A stretch of DNA of 15,624 nt from Clostridia bacterium (lineage in GTDB: Bacteria; Bacillota; Clostridia; Christensenellales; Borkfalkiaceae): positions 1-15,624 of the forward strand of contig JAIDOO010000369.1 in NCBI GenBank assembly GCA_029063275.1. The letters are read 5' to 3'. A program made the position numbers and the translations under genes. This document shows, in pieces, positions 7,566 through 15,624 of the stretch (its first letter is position 1; the number at the start of each line of letters is the position of its first letter). The notes beneath the pieces were generated by a model. That model made no database searches. It had not been told where the DNA came from and worked only from the letters and a program-made list of their open reading frames with translations.

Positions 7566-8395
7566 TGAAAGTTCCTTTTAAAGTAGATTTGAAAAATAAG
7601 GTTGTAGCCGTAACGGGCGCAGGCGGAATTATATGCAGTGAGTTTGCAAAAGCTCTTGCCGTATGTGGCGCAAAGGTTGCGCTTTTGGATATCAACTATG
7701 AAGCGGCAAAAAAGTACGCCGACGAGATAGGCGAAAACGCGCTTGCGATTTGCTGTAACTGTCTTGAAAATAGTAGCATTATAGAAGCAAAGAAAACCAT
7801 AAACGAAGCGTGGGGCAAGGTAAATTTTCTTATTAACGGCGCGGGCGGAAACAATCCCAAAGCAACTTGCGACAACGAGTATATGACCTCCGACCTTGAA
7901 GGTGTGAAGGACTTTTTCGCTTTGGACGAGAGCGGACTTAAATTCGTGTTTGATTTGAATATCACGTCCGCATTTTTGGTAACGCAGGTATTTGCCGAAG
8001 ATATGGTAAAGACTGGCGGAAATATAATAAATATTTCGTCTATGAACGCTTACCGTCCGTTGACAAAAATCCCCGCATATTCCGCAGCAAAGGCAGGAAT
8101 ATCAAATTTCACCCAGTGGCTTGCAGTGCATTTCGCACCCTGCAATATCCGTTGCAATGCGATAGCGCCCGGTTTCTTTGTAACCAACCAAAATCAAAAA
8201 TTACTGTTCAACGAGGACGGAACGCCAACGGCGAGAACGGGCAAGATACTTGCCGCAACGCCTATGAAGAAGTTTGGCGAAATCAGTGATTTGACGGGAA
8301 CGTTATTATGGCTTGCCGACGATGATGCAAGCGGATTTGTAACTGGAACGGTTATTCCCGTTGACGGGGGCTTCTCGGCTTATAGCGGAGTTTAA
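7565..8395 (+). CDS. uxuB: SDR-family oxidoreductase, UxuB-type D-mannonate oxidoreductase (fructuronate reductase)
   Basis: A 276-residue short-chain dehydrogenase/reductase whose ATG overlaps the GH1 stop by one base (TAATG), with AAGGTGA at 7554-7560. Visible motifs are the dinucleotide-binding turn 'TGAGGII' (17-23), the acidic D42 at the end of the second strand (which favours NAD(H)), 'NGAGG' (91-95), the catalytic Ser159 in 'NISSM', and Tyr172/Lys176 in 'YSAAK'. 'APGFF' at 201-205 and 'PVDGGF' at 265-270 are also typical. Many bacteria use an SDR of this type, as in Bacillus subtilis UxuB, for the reversible conversion of D-fructuronate to D-mannonate. The uxuA gene just upstream makes this the best reading. 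A different sugar-alcohol or uronate reductase activity cannot be excluded from sequence alone. Confidence 0.8.
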   Translation: MKVPFKVDLKNKVVAVTGAGGIICSEFAKALAVCGAKVALLDINYEAAKKYADEIGENALAICCNCLENSSIIEAKKTINEAWGKVNFLINGAGGNNPKATCDNEYMTSDLEGVKDFFALDESGLKFVFDLNITSAFLVTQVFAEDMVKTGGNIINISSMNAYRPLTKIPAYSAAKAGISNFTQWLAVHFAPCNIRCNAIAPGFFVTNQNQKLLFNEDGTPTARTGKILAATPMKKFGEISDLTGTLLWLADDDASGFVTGTVIPVDGGFSAYSGV

Positions 8396-8396
8396 A

Positions 8397-9929
8397 ATGA
8401 AGTTAATACTTGGAATAGAACTCGGTTCGACGAGGATAAAAGCGGTGCTTTGCGATGAAAACGGAAAAGTACTTGCCTCCGGTTCTCACGAATGGGAAAA
8501 TAGTTTTGTAGGCGGACATTGGTCTTATCCGTTAGAAAAGGTAAAGCTCGGTTTAAGGGCAAGCTATAAAGAGCTTGTAAGGAATTACGGCAAACCTTTA
8601 ACAAAACTTGACGCAATCGGTATATCGGCAATGATGCACGGCTATCTTGCATTTGACAGAGAATGGCAACTTCTTGCTCCTTTCAGAACGTGGCGGGATA
8701 CGACTACTGCGGAAGCAGCGAATGAACTGACGGAAGATTTCGGTTTTAATATTCCTCAACGGTGGTCGGTTGCTCATTTTTACCAAGCAGTCTTAAACGA
8801 GGAAAAGCACGTAAAAAAAGTTGCTCATTTAACAACGCTTGCAGGGTACGTCCATTATTTGCTTACCGGTAAAAACGTTTTGGGGATAGGTGACGCTTCT
8901 GGTATGTTCCCCTTAAAAGGTGATAAGTACGACAGCTTAATGCTTGCAAAGTTTAATGCAAAATTATGGAGTAAAGGGATTATGTCAGATATGGATGATA
9001 TCCTGCCCCAAATTATGCTTGCAGGCGAAAATGCCGGTACTTTGACAGATGAAGGCGCAAAGTATTTAGACCCTACGGGAACGCTAAAAGCAGGAACAAT
9101 TTTTTGTCCTCCCGAAGGCGATATGGGTACGGGAATGGTTGCAACAAATTCGGTTGTGCCAAAAACTGCAAACGTATCTTCCGGAACGAGTGCAAACTTA
9201 ACAGTTATTCTTGAAAAACCTTTAAAAAATTTTTACAGAGAGATTGATATAATTGCAACTCCGGACGGACACCCTGCGGCGCTCGTACATACTAATAACT
9301 GCACGACTGAAATAAACGAATGGGTAAACCTTTTTTCGGAAGTTGCCGAGCTTTGCGGAGCAAAAATCGAAAAAGGCGAACTGTTTACAAAGCTGTTCAA
9401 TAAATCGCTTGAAAGCGACAAAACGGTGGGCGGACTTTCAGGATATAACTATCTTGCGGGCGAACCTTTGGCAAATACTGTAAGCGGCGCACCGCTTATA
9501 ATGAGAAAGCCCGAAGGGGATTTAAATCTTGCAAACTTTATGCAAATGCAGATTTATTCGGCAATTTCTGCGCTTTCGCTTGGTATGGATATACTTTCGA
9601 GTGAGGGTGTTAAAGTAGACAGCGTAAACGCTCACGGCGGTTTTTACAAAACTGAATTTATAGGTCAGAATGCAACGAGCGCAGTATTGAACGCTCCCGT
9701 AACAGTAATGCAGAACGCAGGTGAAGGCGGAGCGTGGGGAATAGCGTTGCTTGCGAGATATGCCTTAAATAACGGCGTTTCATTGCAGGATTATCTTGAC
9801 GGAATTTTCAAACATACCGAGAAGAAAACCGTAATGGCAGACGAAAAAGAAAAAGCGAAGTGCAAGGCGTTCCTTGAAAACTATAAACGCAATTTAAGCG
9901 TGGAACAACTTGCTTCACAGGTGAACTGA
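8397..9929 (+). CDS. araK: FGGY-family sugar kinase, probable L-ribulokinase (AraK-like)
   Basis: A 510-residue kinase of the FGGY family, expected to phosphorylate a ketopentose with ATP. ATG 8397 has GGAG at 8387-8390, six bases upstream; the in-frame TTG at 8361 lies inside uxuB and is rejected. The N-terminal phosphate loop '[11 protein letters not shown]' spans 7-17. 'GISAMMHGY' at 75-83 and 'TWRDT' at 98-102 belong to the sugar-binding half. The likely catalytic base is D242 in 'GDMGTGM'. 'SSGTS' at 261-265 and 'HGGFYKT' at 413-419 contribute to ATP binding. From memory it resembles the alternative L-ribulokinase (AraK) described in Bacteroides, unrelated in detail to classical AraB. 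An AraD gene directly behind it (TGATG overlap) supports L-ribulose as substrate. A xylulokinase or fuculokinase role is the main alternative. Confidence 0.75.
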   Translation: MKLILGIELGSTRIKAVLCDENGKVLASGSHEWENSFVGGHWSYPLEKVKLGLRASYKELVRNYGKPLTKLDAIGISAMMHGYLAFDREWQLLAPFRTWRDTTTAEAANELTEDFGFNIPQRWSVAHFYQAVLNEEKHVKKVAHLTTLAGYVHYLLTGKNVLGIGDASGMFPLKGDKYDSLMLAKFNAKLWSKGIMSDMDDILPQIMLAGENAGTLTDEGAKYLDPTGTLKAGTIFCPPEGDMGTGMVATNSVVPKTANVSSGTSANLTVILEKPLKNFYREIDIIATPDGHPAALVHTNNCTTEINEWVNLFSEVAELCGAKIEKGELFTKLFNKSLESDKTVGGLSGYNYLAGEPLANTVSGAPLIMRKPEGDLNLANFMQMQIYSAISALSLGMDILSSEGVKVDSVNAHGGFYKTEFIGQNATSAVLNAPVTVMQNAGEGGAWGIALLARYALNNGVSLQDYLDGIFKHTEKKTVMADEKEKAKCKAFLENYKRNLSVEQLASQVN

Positions 9930-10618
9930 TGCTTGAGGAGTTAAAGAAAGAGGTTTTAAAAGCTAACCTTGATTTAGTCAAAAACGGACTTGTCCTGTTC
10001 ACTTGGGGCAACGTTTCGGCAATCGATAAAAAGACGGGCTATGTCGTAATCAAGCCAAGCGGTGTTGAATATGACGGAATGAAAGCCGAAGATATGGTAG
10101 TGCTTGACTTGAACGGGAAAGTTATAGAAGGTAAATACAGACCGTCAAGCGATACGCCAACTCATTTGGAAATTTATAAAGCTCACCCTGAAATAGGCGG
10201 AATAGTACATACGCACTCAACCTATGCAACCGCATTTGCGCAGGCAGGAAGAAATATTCCGGCATACGGCACAACTCACGCGGATTATTTTTACGGCGAT
10301 ATACCATGCGCTCGTTTTCTCGAACATCATGAAATGGACGAATATGAGAAGAATACGGGTGTTGTGATAAACGAAACGGCAAAAGACGTTGTAGCTATTC
10401 CCGCTTGTCTTGTGGCACATCACGGTGTGTTCGCTTGGGGCAAGAGCGCAGGCGAGGCGGTTTATCACGCAACGGTGGTTGAAGAAGTTGCTAAAATGGC
10501 GTTCATAACCGAAAATTTGCGCCCCGTTACAAAGAGATTACCGCAACACATTGCGGATAAACATTATAACCGCAAGCACGGTAAAAACGCTTATTATGGT
10601 CAAGGAGATAAAAAATGA
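9929..10618 (+). CDS. araD: L-ribulose-5-phosphate 4-epimerase
   Basis: AraD interconverts L-ribulose 5-phosphate and D-xylulose 5-phosphate, the last committed step of L-arabinose use before the pentose phosphate pathway. The 229-residue length is normal. Zinc ligands of this class II aldolase/epimerase fold are visible: H94 and H96 in 'VHTHST' and H165 in 'AHHGVFAWG'. D75 in 'SSDTPTH' and catalytic D119 in 'THADYFYG' are also present. The C-terminal '[15 protein letters not shown]' pattern is characteristic of true AraD and is not expected in L-fuculose-phosphate aldolase, which supports arabinose over fucose as the pathway sugar. ATG 9929 overlaps the kinase stop by one base, with AGGTGA at 9919-9924. 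It ends in a four-base ATGA overlap with the isomerase gene, so translation is probably coupled. Confidence 0.94.
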   Translation: MLEELKKEVLKANLDLVKNGLVLFTWGNVSAIDKKTGYVVIKPSGVEYDGMKAEDMVVLDLNGKVIEGKYRPSSDTPTHLEIYKAHPEIGGIVHTHSTYATAFAQAGRNIPAYGTTHADYFYGDIPCARFLEHHEMDEYEKNTGVVINETAKDVVAIPACLVAHHGVFAWGKSAGEAVYHATVVEEVAKMAFITENLRPVTKRLPQHIADKHYNRKHGKNAYYGQGDKK

Positions 10619-12090
10619 TAAATATACCTGAAATTAAAATAGGAATAGTAGCAGTATCAAGGGACTGCTTCCCCGAAAGTTTATCGGTAAACCGCCGTAA
10701 GGCTTTGGTTGCTGCTTATGAAAAGAAGTACGGCAAAAAGGATATCCACGAATGCCCCGTATGTATCGTTGAAAGCGAATTGCATATGTTGCAGGCTTTG
10801 GAAGATTTAAAGAAAAACGGCTGTAATGCCTTGTGCGTGTATCTCGGCAACTTCGGTCCCGAAATATCTGAAACAATGCTTGCTCAAAAATTTGACGGAC
10901 CCATAATGTTCTGTGCGGCGGCAGAAGAAAATGTCGGCACGTTGTCAGGTGACAGAGGCGACGCATATTGCGGTATGCTCAACGCAAGCTATAACCTTAA
11001 ACTTCGTAATGTAAAGGCTTACATACCCGAATATCCCGTAGGTAACGCTGAATATTGCGCAGACTTAATCCGCGGTTTCGTACCCGTAGCAAGGGCTTTG
11101 GCTGGGCTTAAAGATTTAAAGATTATCTCTTTCGGCCCTCGTCCGCAGAACTTCTTTGCGTGCAATGCGCCTATAAAACAGCTTTACAATATCGGCGTTG
11201 AGATAGAGGAAAATTCCGAGCTTGATTTGTTCGAGAGCTTCAATAAACACGCAAACGACAAGCGCATACCCGAAGTTGTAAAGGATATGGAAAAGGAGCT
11301 TGGTAAGGGCAATAAAAAACCCGAAATACTTGCTAAACTTGCGCAGTACGAGCTGACACTTTTAGACTGGATAGAAGCTCATAAGGGCAGTAAGAAATAT
11401 GTTGCAATAGCAGGCAAGTGTTGGCCCGCTTTCCAGACGCAGTTCGGGTTTGTGCCTTGTTATGTAAATTCAAGGCTGACGGGCAGAGGGATTCCCGTAA
11501 GTTGCGAGGTTGATATTTACGGCTGTCTTTCTGAATATATCGGAGCTTGCGTATCAAACGATGCGGTAACGCTTCTGGATATAAACAACACCGTACCCGA
11601 AGATATGTACAATGCAAGCATAAAGGGCAAGCACGATTATAAGTTTACCGATACGTTTATGGGCTTCCATTGCGGAAATACCTGCGCAAGCAAGATATGC
11701 AAGCCCGAAATGAAGTATCAGAAGATAATGGCTCGTTCGCTTCCCATAGAAGTAACTAACGGAACTTTGGAGGGGGATATACAGCCGGGCGACATCACAT
11801 TCTACCGTTTACAGAGTACGGCAGATAATCATTTGTACGCTTACGTTGCGCAGGGCGAAGTGCTTCCCGTAGCAACGCAGAGCTTCGGCGGGATAGGCGT
11901 GTTTGCAATTAAGGAAATGGGCAGATTCTATCGACATGTTTTAATTGAAGGCGGTTTCCCTCATCACGGCGCGGTTGCGTTCGGACATTACGGCAAAGAA
12001 CTGTTCGAAGTGTTCAAGTATCTCGGCGTAGAAAAAATCGGATATAACAAGCCCGCACACGACAAGTATTCAACGGAAAATCCGTTTTGA
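10615..12090 (+). CDS. L-fucose/L-arabinose isomerase family protein, probable L-arabinose isomerase
   Basis: A 491-residue aldose-ketose isomerase of the L-fucose isomerase-like group (COG2407 type), starting at ATG 10615 with AAGGAGA at 10602-10608 and overlapping araD by four bases. Candidate metal ligands are E298 in 'SCEVDIYG' and D322 in 'LLDINN'. Their spacing of 24 residues equals that of E337 and D361 in Escherichia coli FucI. A His in '[11 protein letters not shown]' (450 or 451) would be the third. It is about 100 residues shorter than FucI and does not look like classical AraA. With a ribulokinase-like kinase and AraD in the same transcript, the expected reaction is L-arabinose to L-ribulose, by an enzyme not orthologous to AraA. 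L-fucose, D-arabinose or another sugar remains possible. Confidence 0.8.
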   Translation: MINIPEIKIGIVAVSRDCFPESLSVNRRKALVAAYEKKYGKKDIHECPVCIVESELHMLQALEDLKKNGCNALCVYLGNFGPEISETMLAQKFDGPIMFCAAAEENVGTLSGDRGDAYCGMLNASYNLKLRNVKAYIPEYPVGNAEYCADLIRGFVPVARALAGLKDLKIISFGPRPQNFFACNAPIKQLYNIGVEIEENSELDLFESFNKHANDKRIPEVVKDMEKELGKGNKKPEILAKLAQYELTLLDWIEAHKGSKKYVAIAGKCWPAFQTQFGFVPCYVNSRLTGRGIPVSCEVDIYGCLSEYIGACVSNDAVTLLDINNTVPEDMYNASIKGKHDYKFTDTFMGFHCGNTCASKICKPEMKYQKIMARSLPIEVTNGTLEGDIQPGDITFYRLQSTADNHLYAYVAQGEVLPVATQSFGGIGVFAIKEMGRFYRHVLIEGGFPHHGAVAFGHYGKELFEVFKYLGVEKIGYNKPAHDKYSTENPF

Positions 12091-12124
12091 ATAGCAACAA
12101 AAAATAAAAAATCGGAGGAAAATT

Positions 12125-13678
12125 ATGGCGAGCGTTGAATTAAACCATATAAGCAAAATATATCCTAACGGTGCAAAAGCGGTTGACGACTTTTGTATGA
12201 AAATCGAAGACAAAGAGTTTATTGTTTTTGTCGGACCTTCAGGTTGCGGTAAATCAACTACTTTAAGAATGGTAGCGGGGCTTGAATACATAACCGAGGG
12301 CGAACTTAAAATCGGCGACAGGGTAGTAAATAACGTAGAACCCAAAAACAGGGATATAGCAATGGTATTCCAGAATTATGCGCTGTATCCGCACATGACT
12401 ATTTTTGATAACATTGCTTTCGGGTTGACGCTTGCAAAAGTACCCGTTGAAGTACGCGACGAAAGCACAGTTATTCTTAAAGGTAAAGACGGTAAAAAGT
12501 TAAATCCGTTTGCGCTGTTTTTTGTAAAGAGATTTGCAAGGACTAAAAAAGAATTGCGCGACGAGTACGGCAATATAGTTTACGATGAGAACGGCAACCC
12601 CAAGTATGCCGCAAAACTCAATGCCGACGGAACGGAAAAGGTAGATAAAAACGGCAACGTTATTTATAAAACCCGTCTTTATAATATTGACGAATATCTT
12701 GGCAAGCCCGTATTAGACGGAGATGGTAAGCCCGTTTTGGTTGAAAAGAAAAACAAAGACGGTTCTGTTAAGCTCGATAAAAATGGCGAAGTAGTTTACA
12801 AAACCCGCAAGTACACGAAGAGCGAAATCAGCGAAAAAGTATGGGAAGCTGCAAGGATACTCGATATAACCGATTATCTTGAAAGAAAGCCCAAACAGCT
12901 TTCAGGCGGTCAGCGTCAGCGTGTTGCGATCGGTCGTTCGATTGTCCGCAATCCTAAGGTGTTCCTTATGGACGAACCTCTTTCCAACCTCGACGCAAAA
13001 TTGCGTAACCAAATGCGCGCGGAAATTATTCTTTTGAGAAAAAGAATAAATACCACGTTTATTTACGTTACGCACGACCAAGTAGAGGCTATGACGCTCG
13101 GCGACAGAATCGTCATAATGAAAGACGGTGTTATTCAGCAAATAGGCACGCCTACCGAAGTTTTCTCGCATCCCGCAAATCTTTTTGTGGCAGGCTTTAT
13201 CGGTACGCCGCAGATGAACTATTTCGAAGCAAAACTTATTAAATACGGCAAGGGTTATTGCGTTGAAGTATTAGGTAAAAAGTTCAATCTAACCGACGAA
13301 ATGAATGCTTATCTTACAAAAGAAAATTGTCCTGAAAAGGATATAACACTCGGCGTTCGTCCCGAACACATTTCACCCAAAATGCACGGCAACGACAGCG
13401 TTGTAAAGTATATGGACGCACATCTCGGCGTCGAAGGGCAAATGTCGTTTTTAAATTCCAAAATTTCTGTTTCCGAAATGATGGGAAGCGAATTGTACGT
13501 TCATACGGAAGTTGAAAGCGGTAAACAAATCATAGTTCGTGTTCCTACCATTAATCTTACAAAAGAAGACAGGAACAATATCGACGCTTGCGGTAACCTT
13601 GAATTTACGTTCACGCCGCAGGTAATGCACTTGTTTGATAAAGAAACAGGCAATAACGTCTTTCCTATGGAAATCTGA
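12125..13678 (+). CDS. Sugar ABC transporter ATP-binding protein, UgpC/MsmX/MalK-like, with large insertion
   Basis: The ATPase that powers carbohydrate ABC importers. ATG 12125 has GGAGG at 12114-12118, six bases upstream. All catalytic elements are intact: Walker A 'GPSGCGKST' (37-45), Q-loop Gln83, signature 'LSGGQ' (259-263), Walker B 'VFLMDEP' (279-285), D-loop 'SNLD' (287-290) and switch His317. A regulatory C-terminal domain with 'GVRPEH' (410-415), typical of the MalK/UgpC group, follows. The 517-residue length is far above the usual 360-380. The excess lies at about residues 108-231: Gln83 to the signature is 176 residues, against 52 in E. coli MalK by my alignment. This extra block sits in the helical subdomain and is rich in 'DxNG' turns. 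Frame and codon use continue smoothly through it. It probably serves the permeases encoded upstream, although ATPases of this type often serve several importers. Confidence 0.93.
   Translation: MASVELNHISKIYPNGAKAVDDFCMKIEDKEFIVFVGPSGCGKSTTLRMVAGLEYITEGELKIGDRVVNNVEPKNRDIAMVFQNYALYPHMTIFDNIAFGLTLAKVPVEVRDESTVILKGKDGKKLNPFALFFVKRFARTKKELRDEYGNIVYDENGNPKYAAKLNADGTEKVDKNGNVIYKTRLYNIDEYLGKPVLDGDGKPVLVEKKNKDGSVKLDKNGEVVYKTRKYTKSEISEKVWEAARILDITDYLERKPKQLSGGQRQRVAIGRSIVRNPKVFLMDEPLSNLDAKLRNQMRAEIILLRKRINTTFIYVTHDQVEAMTLGDRIVIMKDGVIQQIGTPTEVFSHPANLFVAGFIGTPQMNYFEAKLIKYGKGYCVEVLGKKFNLTDEMNAYLTKENCPEKDITLGVRPEHISPKMHGNDSVVKYMDAHLGVEGQMSFLNSKISVSEMMGSELYVHTEVESGKQIIVRVPTINLTKEDRNNIDACGNLEFTFTPQVMHLFDKETGNNVFPMEI
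12560..12682 (+). repeat. First copy of tandem protein repeat in the ATPase insertion
   Basis: Encodes residues 146-186. It shares an offset of exactly 44 residues with the copy at residues 190-230. In the core (154-186 against 198-230) I count 18 identities in 33 positions with no gap, including 'DKNG', 'YKTR' and the 'N.DG' turn. Each copy is itself built of eight-residue 'DxxGxxxx' strand-turn units. Confidence 0.75.
12692..12814 (+). repeat. Second copy of tandem protein repeat in the ATPase insertion
   Basis: Encodes residues 190-230 and is the partner of the copy at 146-186. Both end in 'DKNG.V.YKTR.Y'. The DNA is clearly related but diverged at many third positions, so the duplication is old and kept by protein-level selection rather than being a recent assembly or replication error. 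Confidence 0.75.
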
Positions 13679-13680
13679 AT

Positions 13681-15624
13681 GTGAAAAAAATAAATATAGA
13701 CGCAGAGTGGTTTTTCAGTCGTAAAGCGCCCTCGGTTATGTCAGTTATGATGCCCGGCGGCGAAACGGTAAACCTTCCGCACGACGCTGAAATTTTTACA
13801 AACGTAAATAAAAACAGCCTTAACGGAACGGAAACGGGTTTTTACGACGGTTGCTTTGCAAATTACAATAAGCATTACGTTTTTCCGAAAGAATGGAAAG
13901 GCAAAAAGGTATATTTATATCTTGACGGAGCTTTTTGGTGTACGGAAATTTCTCTTAACGGACATCTTATGGGTATGCACCCGTCGGGATATGCGCCTTA
14001 TTGCGTAGAGCTTACGGATAAAATAAATTTCGGCGAGTCAAACAGAATTAATCTGTTCGTCAATAATTCGCAGCAGCAAACGAGCAGGTGGTATTCAGGA
14101 AGCGGTGTTTACCGTCACGTTTATCTGTTGGTCGGTGAACCTGCGCATCTTTCTGTAAATTCGACCTTTATCCATACTTTGAATATCGGAGGCGACGTTC
14201 TTGCAAAGGTCGGCGTGGAAAATCAAAGTGATAAAGTTAAAACTTTAACGGTTAAAGTCACTCTCTGCGACGGCAAAAACCAAGTTGCTTACGGTCAAGC
14301 TGTTGTTGCCTTGGCTTCGGGTGAAAATACGCAAATAGCAATACCTTTTAAGGTGCATAGCCCTAAACTTTGGGATACTGAAAAGCCATATCTTTATACT
14401 GTAAAAACTCAGCTTTTTGAAGGCGATAAGGAAATAGACTGTGCCGAGAATGAGTGTGGGTTACGGGTAATAACAATAACGCACAATGAGGGATTAAAGT
14501 TGAACGGCAAACCTTTAAAATTGAAAGGTGGTTGCGTTCATCACGATAACGGACTTTTAGGCGCTGTTTCTGTTTATGATGCGGAATTCCGTAAGGTTAA
14601 ATTGCATAAGGACGCCGGCTATAATGCATTCCGCTGTGCGCATAATCCTCCGTCGGAAGATTTTTTAAAAGTGTGCGACAAGCTGGGTATGCTCGTTTTA
14701 GACGAATTGTTCGATGTATGGCGAATGTATAAGGACCCAAACGATTATCATATGTTTTTCGATGCGTGGTGGAAGAAAGACGCCTATAATACAATAATGC
14801 GCGACAGAGTTCATCCTTGCGTGTTTATGTATTCGCTCGGCAACGAAATAGGCGAGCGTAACGGGCTTAACGGCGGTTACGAACTTGCAAAAGAAATTGC
14901 CGAATATGCCCGAAGCGTTGACGATACGCGCCCACTCAATCTGTCTTTGCCGACGACATTCAACGGCTTGGATGATAAGGATACTGCGTTAATGTATCAA
15001 AGCCTTGCAAAGAAAATGCAGAGCGGTACAAAAATACAAAATCTTACCTGTGAATTTTCAGAGCAGGTTTTCAATGAAAAGACGGCTCCGTTCGTAGAAC
15101 CCGTGGAGGTCGTAGGATACAACTATATTGAAAACCGCTATGAAGAGGATATGAAAACTTTCCCCGACAGAGTATTCGTTGAAACGGAAAGTTATCCTAA
15201 GGCGTTCGGCAATATATGGAATATGGTTGAAAAGTACCCTTGTATTCTCGGTGATTTCGTTTGGACGAGTATGGACTATTTAGGCGAAGCTGCGCTTGGG
15301 TTTAATCTTTACACCGATAAAAGCGAAAAAGAGTATAACAGGCTTAACGCACCGCACCCCGGCTATCCTTGGCGCACGGCAAATTGCGGTGATTTCGATT
15401 TGAACGGAAACGTGCGAAATCAGTATCAATACAGACAAAGCGTTTGGGGCAGTAAGGAAACTTTCCTTGAAATTATCCATCCCGATAAGTATGATAAAAA
15501 CGTTTATGTTTCACAGAACGGGTGGGAAGACGCCTATAATTGCTGGACTTTCGACGGCTTCGAGGGCAAGAAAGCAAAGGCTAAAATTTATTCTTCGGCA
15601 GAGGAAGTCGAGCTTATATTAAAT
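13681..15624 (+). CDS. GH2 glycoside hydrolase, beta-galactosidase-like (3' end cut off)
   Basis: The frame is open from GTG 13681, two bases after the ATPase stop, to the right edge, giving 648 residues without a stop. GTG is chosen because the product begins 'KKINIDAEWFFSRK' and continues to 'NLPHDAEI', the usual GH2 N-terminal strand pattern; the ribosome binding site is weak (GGAAA at 13669-13673), so coupling to the ATPase gene is likely. Order: sugar-binding jelly roll (about 1-155), immunoglobulin-like domain (about 160-265), then the catalytic barrel with 'GGCVHHDNG' and 'FRCAHNPPS'. The acid/base is E389 in 'SLGNEIGE'. The nucleophile is most likely E503 in 'ETES' (E501 is close by). 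'GDFVWTSMDYLGEA' follows as in related enzymes. No signal peptide is present, so it acts in the cytoplasm. The NxK carboxylate-binding motif of beta-glucuronidases is not seen, which favours a galactoside or arabinopyranoside. Confidence 0.9.
   Translation, partial: MKKINIDAEWFFSRKAPSVMSVMMPGGETVNLPHDAEIFTNVNKNSLNGTETGFYDGCFANYNKHYVFPKEWKGKKVYLYLDGAFWCTEISLNGHLMGMHPSGYAPYCVELTDKINFGESNRINLFVNNSQQQTSRWYSGSGVYRHVYLLVGEPAHLSVNSTFIHTLNIGGDVLAKVGVENQSDKVKTLTVKVTLCDGKNQVAYGQAVVALASGENTQIAIPFKVHSPKLWDTEKPYLYTVKTQLFEGDKEIDCAENECGLRVITITHNEGLKLNGKPLKLKGGCVHHDNGLLGAVSVYDAEFRKVKLHKDAGYNAFRCAHNPPSEDFLKVCDKLGMLVLDELFDVWRMYKDPNDYHMFFDAWWKKDAYNTIMRDRVHPCVFMYSLGNEIGERNGLNGGYELAKEIAEYARSVDDTRPLNLSLPTTFNGLDDKDTALMYQSLAKKMQSGTKIQNLTCEFSEQVFNEKTAPFVEPVEVVGYNYIENRYEEDMKTFPDRVFVETESYPKAFGNIWNMVEKYPCILGDFVWTSMDYLGEAALGFNLYTDKSEKEYNRLNAPHPGYPWRTANCGDFDLNGNVRNQYQYRQSVWGSKETFLEIIHPDKYDKNVYVSQNGWEDAYNCWTFDGFEGKKAKAKIYSSAEEVELILN

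Larger units (their letters stand above)
12446..12817 (+). other. In-frame ~124-codon insertion in the ATPase helical subdomain
   Basis: This segment encodes about residues 108-231 of the ATPase. Alignment from memory to MalK joins 'FGLTLAKVP' (99-107) directly to 'SEISEKVWEAARIL' (233-246), leaving this stretch unmatched. It begins with a basic, hydrophobic part ('NPFALFFVKRFART', 127-140) and continues with hydrophilic, turn-rich repeats. It has no intein signs: no Cys or Ser at a splice start and no His-Asn at the end. The edges are approximate to within a few residues. Confidence 0.8.

Noticed and set aside
8361..8396. TTG at 8361 as the start of the FGGY kinase
   Set aside because: It lies within the end of uxuB and would add 12 residues before the conserved N-terminal strand. 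ATG 8397 has a GGAG at proper spacing.
12446..12817. ATPase insertion as an intein or frameshift artefact
   Set aside because: No splice-junction residues or homing endonuclease motifs are visible. The frame is continuous with codon use like its neighbours, and the diverged internal duplication indicates selection on the protein.
1..15624. CRISPR arrays, tRNA or rRNA genes, insertion sequences
   Set aside because: No regularly spaced repeats, no RNA gene-like sequences and no transposase or terminal inverted repeats were seen; coding genes fill almost the whole window.

Overview
The window is one uninterrupted run of plus-strand genes, most of them a few bases apart or overlapping. It reads as a carbohydrate uptake and breakdown operon from a Gram-positive, Firmicutes-type bacterium, most likely an anaerobic clostridial gut or rumen lineage. 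The support is moderate to low G+C, AGGAGG-type ribosome binding sites, a lipoprotein signal with a Gram-positive-style lipobox, and an LplB/YtcP/LipO-type ABC importer. No marker gene is present, so a finer placement would be a guess. Both ends are cut: the first gene lacks its start and the last lacks its end.

Layout. Positions 1-5227 hold the importer: the C-terminal part of an extracellular solute-binding protein, a 592-residue lipoprotein of unknown role built of beta-rich repeats, then two six-helix permeases. A strong hairpin lies between the lipoprotein and the first permease. A terminator-like hairpin with a T-run separates the transport genes from the catabolic genes. Positions 5284-8395 hold mannonate dehydratase (UxuA), a GH1 beta-glycosidase and a UxuB-type short-chain dehydrogenase. 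Positions 8397-12090 hold an FGGY kinase resembling the alternative L-ribulokinase AraK, L-ribulose-5-phosphate 4-epimerase (AraD) and a sugar isomerase of the L-fucose/L-arabinose isomerase family. Positions 12125-13678 hold a transporter ATPase with a large unusual insertion. From 13681 to the right edge runs a GH2 glycoside hydrolase that starts at GTG.

How they fit together (inference). An oligosaccharide or glycoside is captured by the binding protein, imported by the two permeases driven by the UgpC/MsmX-type ATPase, and cut inside the cell by the GH1 and GH2 enzymes. A hexuronic acid unit would be processed from fructuronate to mannonate (UxuB) and to 2-keto-3-deoxygluconate (UxuA). 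A pentose, most likely L-arabinose, would pass through the isomerase, kinase and AraD to D-xylulose 5-phosphate. A substrate with both uronic acid and arabinose, such as an arabinogalactan side chain or a glucuronoarabinoxylan fragment, would explain the gene mix. Uronate isomerase (UxaC), KDG kinase, KDPG aldolase and a regulator are not in the window.

The most unusual feature is the roughly 124-residue insertion in the ATPase, placed between the Q-loop and the ABC signature and containing a tandem duplication of about 44 residues.
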